Assembly (NCBI GenBank): GCA_002479215.1
Contig: DLME01000210.1
Location: forward strand, 1 to 17,794
DNA length: 17,794 bases
Origin: Syntrophaceae bacterium UBA7544
GTDB lineage: Bacteria; Desulfobacterota; Syntrophia; Syntrophales; Smithellaceae
Direction: 5' to 3'
Every line of letters starts with the position of its first letter. The first letter of the stretch is position 1. The notes below the pieces were generated by a model. The model searched no databases. It had not been told where the DNA came from and saw only the letters and a list, made by a program, of their open reading frames with translations. Of this stretch, positions 14,746 through 17,794 are shown one piece after another. The position numbers were made by a program, and so were the translations under genes.

Positions 14746-15822
14746 ATGAAAGACAAACCGGTAATCTTAGTTGTCGATGACCAGCTCCAAAACATTGAAC
14801 TTCTCGAAGCATATCTTGTTCCCCAGGGCTACGAAATTGTCAAGGCGGTAAACGGTGAAGAAGCGCTGGGGAAACTTTCTGATAATCAAATCGATCTGAT
14901 TCTGCTGGACGTAAAGATGCCCGGCATGGATGGTTTTGAAGTTACCCGCAGGGTCAGGCAAGATGATAAAAAGCGGCTGCTTCCGATAATTTTGGTTACC
15001 GCACTGCGGGAAACGGAAGACCGGGTAAAAGGAATTGAAGCCGGTTGTGATGATTTTCTTTCAAAGCCTGTTGATAAAATGGAGCTTTTAGCCCGGGTCC
15101 GGTCCATGCTAAAGGTCAAGGCCTACAACGACTTGATGAGTAATTACCAAAAAGAGCTGGAGTCCGAGGTAACCGGGAGGACCGAGGAATTAAAACATGC
15201 CTTTGAAAAGATAAAAGCAGCTTCGCTGGAAACGATTTACCGGTTGTCTATGGCCGCTGAGTACAAGGACAAGGAAACTGGCGCACATATCAAGCGCATG
15301 AGCCTTTATTCCGCTGCCGTTACCCGCCGCATGGGACTCACCGAAAGTACTATTGAAACTATTCTTTATGCAGCACCCATGCATGATTTGGGTAAGATAG
15401 GTATACCTGACCTGATCTTGATGAAACCGGCCAAGCTTGACCCGGTAGAGTGGGAAATTATGAAGCAGCATACGGTCATCGGTGCCAAAATCCTCCAGGG
15501 TTCGGACGCCGAATTTATCAGGCTAGGAGAGACTATAGCCCTATCCCATCACGAGAAATGGGATGGAAGCGGCTATCCAAATAGTCTAAAGGGTATAGAG
15601 ATACCAATCACCGGCCGCATCACGGCAATTGCAGATGTCTTCGATGCCCTGACCTCCAAACGACCCTATAAGGAACCATTCTCTGTGGAGAAGTCACTGG
15701 CCATTATCAGGGAAGGGAGGGGAAGCCACTTTGATCCGGATGTGGCGGATGCTTTCTTTGCTATCCAGGACGAGATACTAACTATCAAAAAGCAATATGA
15801 TGACGATAATCAATTTGATTAA
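14746..15822 (+). CDS. Response regulator with HD-GYP c-di-GMP phosphodiesterase domain (RpfG-like)
   Basis: This is a 358-residue protein. The receiver domain (1-120) has Asp11-Asp12, phosphorylation site Asp55 (LILLDVKMPG), Thr85 and Lys107. A coiled-coil linker (~125-160) leads to an HD-GYP domain. That domain shows EYKDKETGAH (Glu172, His181), the HD pair His213-Asp214 in MHDLGKIGIPD, HHEKWDGSGYP (268-278) and DVFDALTSKRPYK (297-309). All metal-ligand and GYP motifs look intact, so it should hydrolyse c-di-GMP in the cytoplasm under control of phosphorylation. It is 119 bp downstream of the receiver gene on the same strand and likely belongs to the same signalling unit. A purine-rich AAAAGAGATAG lies upstream of the ATG. 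Its C-terminal codons overlap the remnant of a second HD-GYP gene. Confidence 0.95.
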   Translation: MKDKPVILVVDDQLQNIELLEAYLVPQGYEIVKAVNGEEALGKLSDNQIDLILLDVKMPGMDGFEVTRRVRQDDKKRLLPIILVTALRETEDRVKGIEAGCDDFLSKPVDKMELLARVRSMLKVKAYNDLMSNYQKELESEVTGRTEELKHAFEKIKAASLETIYRLSMAAEYKDKETGAHIKRMSLYSAAVTRRMGLTESTIETILYAAPMHDLGKIGIPDLILMKPAKLDPVEWEIMKQHTVIGAKILQGSDAEFIRLGETIALSHHEKWDGSGYPNSLKGIEIPITGRITAIADVFDALTSKRPYKEPFSVEKSLAIIREGRGSHFDPDVADAFFAIQDEILTIKKQYDDDNQFD

Positions 15823-15961
15823 AACACACGCCCAGTCATAATATGATATTCTAAAAGACATCGAATTTCCCCGGCCCGTGGCCGATGTCGTCCTTCAGCA
15901 TCATGAACGGATGGATGGATCCGGCTATCCTCATGGCCTTAAAGGAGATGATATTCTCCGT
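15806..15961 (+). pseudogene. Remnant of a second HD-GYP domain gene
   Basis: In a frame different from the preceding gene, the sequence reads IKTHAQS, a TAA stop (15839-15841), then [19 protein letters not shown] and [25 protein letters not shown] proteins commonly have [21 protein letters not shown] here, so the stop replaces the glycine codon. Both the N-terminal HD part and the region after the GYP motif are missing. It is not a copy of the neighbouring gene, whose equivalent segment reads HHEKWDGSGYPNSLKG, but comes from a different HD-GYP subfamily. It is a dead fragment left by rearrangement. Confidence 0.8.
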
Positions 15962-16339
15962 AGTAGTGTTTTTAGCAAGCACTTCTTCCTGTAATCGTTG
16001 GCTGATTGATTTCGACTATAATGTAAGATTTCATTTGTTAATCGCCATCTTGCATACTGGCCTAAAATCTTCCTTCACATCTTGTGGTCACTTTTACCCT
16101 TGATATTCAACTCCGTTTTTCGCATATAAAACCCATAAAAAGTTGGTTCTTACTGCACCAGGCAAAGTCTGGAGAATCCAGTTGGTTGAGAACCGGGCCA
16201 ATGGATACAGGGTTGAAATAGTGTGGCACTGCCGGGAAACTAGGCGGCTAATGGAGAAAACAAGCCTCAACCTCTGGTATCAAACGAAACCGGTCTACTC
16301 GACCCATTCGAGATAAAGCGGATTTTATGGCAGTACATC
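15962..16339. other. Intergenic region with one unrecognised open frame
   Basis: Beyond the HD-GYP remnant I recognise no gene. One plus-strand frame is open from 16104 to a TAA at 16314-16316 and could begin at the TTG at 16143 (LVLTAPGKVWRIQLVENRA...). It has no ribosome binding site and no family I can name; it may be another gene fragment or chance. Confidence 0.35.
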
Positions 16340-16368
16340 TTGACATCTCTGAAACATTACAGTATGTT
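16340..16368 (+). promoter_or_regulatory. Candidate sigma70-type promoter for the pilin-like gene
   Basis: A perfect TTGACA (16340-16345) is followed 17 bp later by TATGTT (16363-16368), 45 bp before the pilin start. The -35 and spacing are ideal and the -10 is four of six. No sigma54-type site was seen here. Confidence 0.5.
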
Positions 16369-16412
16369 ATAAACTGAGTCTGCTAACATTGGGAAACCGA
16401 CAGGATAGAACT

Positions 16413-16907
16413 ATGATAAGAATGTATCAAAAAGGGTTTACTCTCATTGAGGTCATCGTAGTTTTTATAGTTGTAGGCTTATTAGCAGCTTTCGCAATTC
16501 CTAGATACATTTCTTTTGTCAAGGCTGCAGAGGAAGGAAGCGTCGACTCGACAATAGGCGCACTCAAATCAGCTCTAAACCTCTATTCAGCAAATCAGAT
16601 ATTAAGCAATCAACCAATAACCGTCCAAAATCCGTTCGCTTACGCGAGCGTTGACAACTATGTCGGCGCTTTTGGTGATGTAGATTTAACCAATTGCCCA
16701 CCTGGATCATGGGCCTATCAATCAGGTGATGCGCAATTAAATGGTGGCTGGTCTGTTGTTTGTTACAGGCCAAACTCTACGTTAACACAGGCCTTCACCT
16801 GGGGTGGTGTGCAGTGGATTATTTTAGTGGAAAGTCCAGTTCAAGATGCAAACGGTGTGACGATCGGGTTAACTTTAGATTACTATCCACCTGTCCCCAT
16901 ATGGTAG
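16413..16907 (+). CDS. Type IV pilin-like / pseudopilin protein with prepilin signal
   Basis: This protein has 164 residues. The leader MIRMYQKG is followed by FTLIEVIVVFIVVGLLAAFAIP, the class III prepilin signal: PilD-type peptidase cuts after the glycine, Phe becomes residue 1 and Glu5 is present. The hydrophobic helix continues into PRYISFVKAAEEGSVDSTIGALKSALNLY, as in pilins and pseudopilins. Two cysteines (NCPP..., VVCYR) probably close a C-terminal disulfide loop. The protein should be inserted in the inner membrane and assembled into a pilus or secretion pseudopilus, but no assembly genes are nearby, so it is an orphan. I chose ATG 16413 because AGGA precedes it; TTG 16389 is less likely. 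Confidence 0.87.
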   Translation: MIRMYQKGFTLIEVIVVFIVVGLLAAFAIPRYISFVKAAEEGSVDSTIGALKSALNLYSANQILSNQPITVQNPFAYASVDNYVGAFGDVDLTNCPPGSWAYQSGDAQLNGGWSVVCYRPNSTLTQAFTWGGVQWIILVESPVQDANGVTIGLTLDYYPPVPIW

Positions 16908-16923
16908 GATTCCTGATATAGGC

Positions 16924-16952
16924 AAAAAGAAATACTCCAATGTGTTCTTTTT
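16924..16952. terminator. Possible bidirectional terminator between convergent genes
   Basis: AAAAAGAA (16924-16931) and TTCTTTTT (16945-16952) can pair around a 13-base loop, with a T run on each strand, between two converging genes. The stem is almost entirely A-T, so it would be weak. Confidence 0.35.
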
Positions 16953-16969
16953 TTACCCTAATTTGATTC

Positions 16970-17431
16970 CTATCTATATTTATCTGGTGCATCGTTTGGG
17001 ACAGAGATTTCGATCGTTACAGCGATCATCTTATTCATTTCTTTTTTATACTCGATAGAGACCTGCATATCTTTTTTTAAATCCCCACGGGTCGTAGTCA
17101 TTTTATCTTTAGTTATTTTTGTTTTATCATTAATGGCAAAGGTCAGAAACTTTTCCTCCTTCATCATCTTGCCCCTGACAACAATTGCTTTCCCAATTTT
17201 ATCGACTTTTTCGATCAAACCAGAAAACTTCTCCATCTTTTCCAGCTTCTTTTTCGTCATTGGTTTTACTGGTTCAGTAAATACGGGGGCTGCTGAAGCA
17301 GGATCTGGTGTCGGCTTTTGGATTGCTGTGGCTGCTGAAGCAGGATCTGGTGCCGGCCTTTGGATTGCTATGGCTACTGAAACAATGGAGACTAAAGCAA
17401 GCAGGATAACCAGAAGAAGCATCTTCTTCAT
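16970..17431 (-). CDS. Small secreted protein with 14-residue repeats, function unknown
   Basis: This 153-residue protein starts with a signal peptide (MKKMLLLVILLALVSIVSVA). Two 14-residue repeats follow (AIQRPAPDPASAAT, AIQKPTPDPASAAP), forming a proline/alanine-rich linker. A globular part begins FSGLIEKVDKIGKAIVVRGK and includes TFAINDKTKITK and LKKDMQVSIEYKKE. The globular part resembles small beta-barrel domains of secreted DUF5666-type proteins, in which a phrase like 'G.I..VD...I.V.......F.V...T.I' recurs; the match is by eye and modest. AAAGGAGGTG just upstream of the ATG is a near-perfect ribosome binding site. It probably lies in the periplasm or envelope. It converges with the pilin-like gene. 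Confidence 0.75.
   Translation of the reverse strand: MKKMLLLVILLALVSIVSVAIAIQRPAPDPASAATAIQKPTPDPASAAPVFTEPVKPMTKKKLEKMEKFSGLIEKVDKIGKAIVVRGKMMKEEKFLTFAINDKTKITKDKMTTTRGDLKKDMQVSIEYKKEMNKMIAVTIEISVPNDAPDKYR
17289..17372 (-). repeat. Two tandem 42-bp repeats inside a secreted-protein gene
   Basis: Copies at 17289-17330 and 17331-17372 differ at only a few bases, and a partial third begins at 17373. They keep the reading frame and encode the 14-residue linker repeats. Confidence 0.85.
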
Positions 17432-17794
17432 TGATATTCACCTCCTTTCCCTTAACTTTATTTAGAATCAAAGAATTAATAGGCAAACGTAGTGCTAAAA
17501 ATAATTAATCATGATAATAAGTTAATTTATTCATATTATTTGATAAATTTCAAGGTGGAAATTCCATTTTAAGAAAGTTGTTTTGCATAATTCAACATCT
17601 GCTTTGTTAAATATAATTGTGAAGCTATCCGATCAATATTTAATTGTCAGAGATAGAAGGCAGTGTTGGAAATGATTCTGCTTTTATTGTTGGCGCTTTC
17701 TATCCGTTATCGTCACCTTCGGAGATCAATTTTAAAGTGAACAGTTGTAGGTGTTATGGACTAATATTTTCTTAAAAATATTATTTTTAGCATT
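17432..17794. other. Right-end intergenic region
   Basis: This is AT-rich sequence with no credible gene. It contains copy 2 of the dispersed repeat (17699-17752) and an AT hairpin, TAATATTTT (17762-17770) with AAAATATTA (17775-17783), followed by a short T run that could terminate plus-strand transcripts. Confidence 0.45.
17699..17752. repeat. Imperfect dispersed repeat, copy 2
   Basis: This matches 12111-12163 at both ends, with an exact 15-base block TGAACAGTTGTAGGT at 17738-17752. The middle ~20 bases differ. It is in the same orientation as copy 1. It may be the end of a degraded mobile element. Confidence 0.5.

Noticed and set aside
16140..16400. Cyclic-di-GMP (GEMM) riboswitch upstream of the pilin-like gene, as seen before some pilin genes
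   Set aside because: I looked for the conserved GEMM core segments and paired helices and could not assemble them; AGGCAAAG at about 16159 alone is not enough.

Overview
The window looks like a chromosomal segment from an anaerobic, Gram-negative bacterium, most likely a deltaproteobacterium in the broad sense (Desulfobacterota, Syntrophaceae-like). This is inferred from gene content: Isf-type iron-sulfur flavoproteins, a Kef potassium-efflux pair, a CaiB/BaiF CoA-transferase family enzyme, outer-membrane and type IV pilin-like proteins, and soluble PAS/HD-GYP signalling proteins. No rRNA, tRNA, CRISPR array or intact transposase was recognised.

The most notable feature is at 8325-8927 on the minus strand. 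An apparently truncated DsbA/FrnE-family gene becomes a complete 200-residue protein if one in-frame TGA (8892-8894) is read through. That TGA lies exactly where the first catalytic cysteine of the CPFC motif should be, giving U-P-F-C. A bacterial SECIS-like hairpin with a 7-bp upper stem and an AGGAA loop follows immediately. This is strong sequence evidence for a selenocysteine-containing thiol-disulfide oxidoreductase that ordinary gene calling would cut in half.

Layout. 198-3415: an Isf-like flavoprotein (minus), then a translationally coupled kefF-kefC-like pair (plus) for glutathione-gated K+ efflux. 3438-4313: an outer-membrane beta-barrel protein (minus). 4671-6014: a PAS protein with a cysteine-rich tail and a secreted protein with two GLG1-type cysteine-rich repeats (both plus). 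6079-8927 (minus): in transcription order the selenoprotein, a secreted protein of unknown function, and a membrane-anchored TAXI-type solute-binding protein. 8928-9372: an intergenic region with a MITE-like palindromic element and a 25-bp direct repeat. 9373-10587: an alpha-methylacyl-CoA racemase/CoA-transferase family enzyme (plus). 10613-11085: a TPM-related membrane protein that seems frameshifted (minus). 11487-12053: a second Isf-like flavoprotein (plus).

12162-15961 is a signalling cluster: a truncated PAS fragment, a soluble three-PAS histidine kinase with a recent internal PAS duplication, a stand-alone receiver, a receiver-HD-GYP c-di-GMP phosphodiesterase, and the remnant of a second HD-GYP gene. 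The kinase, receiver and HD-GYP protein probably form one phosphorelay that lowers c-di-GMP. 16413-17431 holds a pilin-like protein (plus) and a small secreted repeat-containing protein (minus). An imperfect repeat of about 53 bp (12111-12163 and 17699-17752) brackets this last third; its first copy abuts the broken PAS gene, suggesting past rearrangement.
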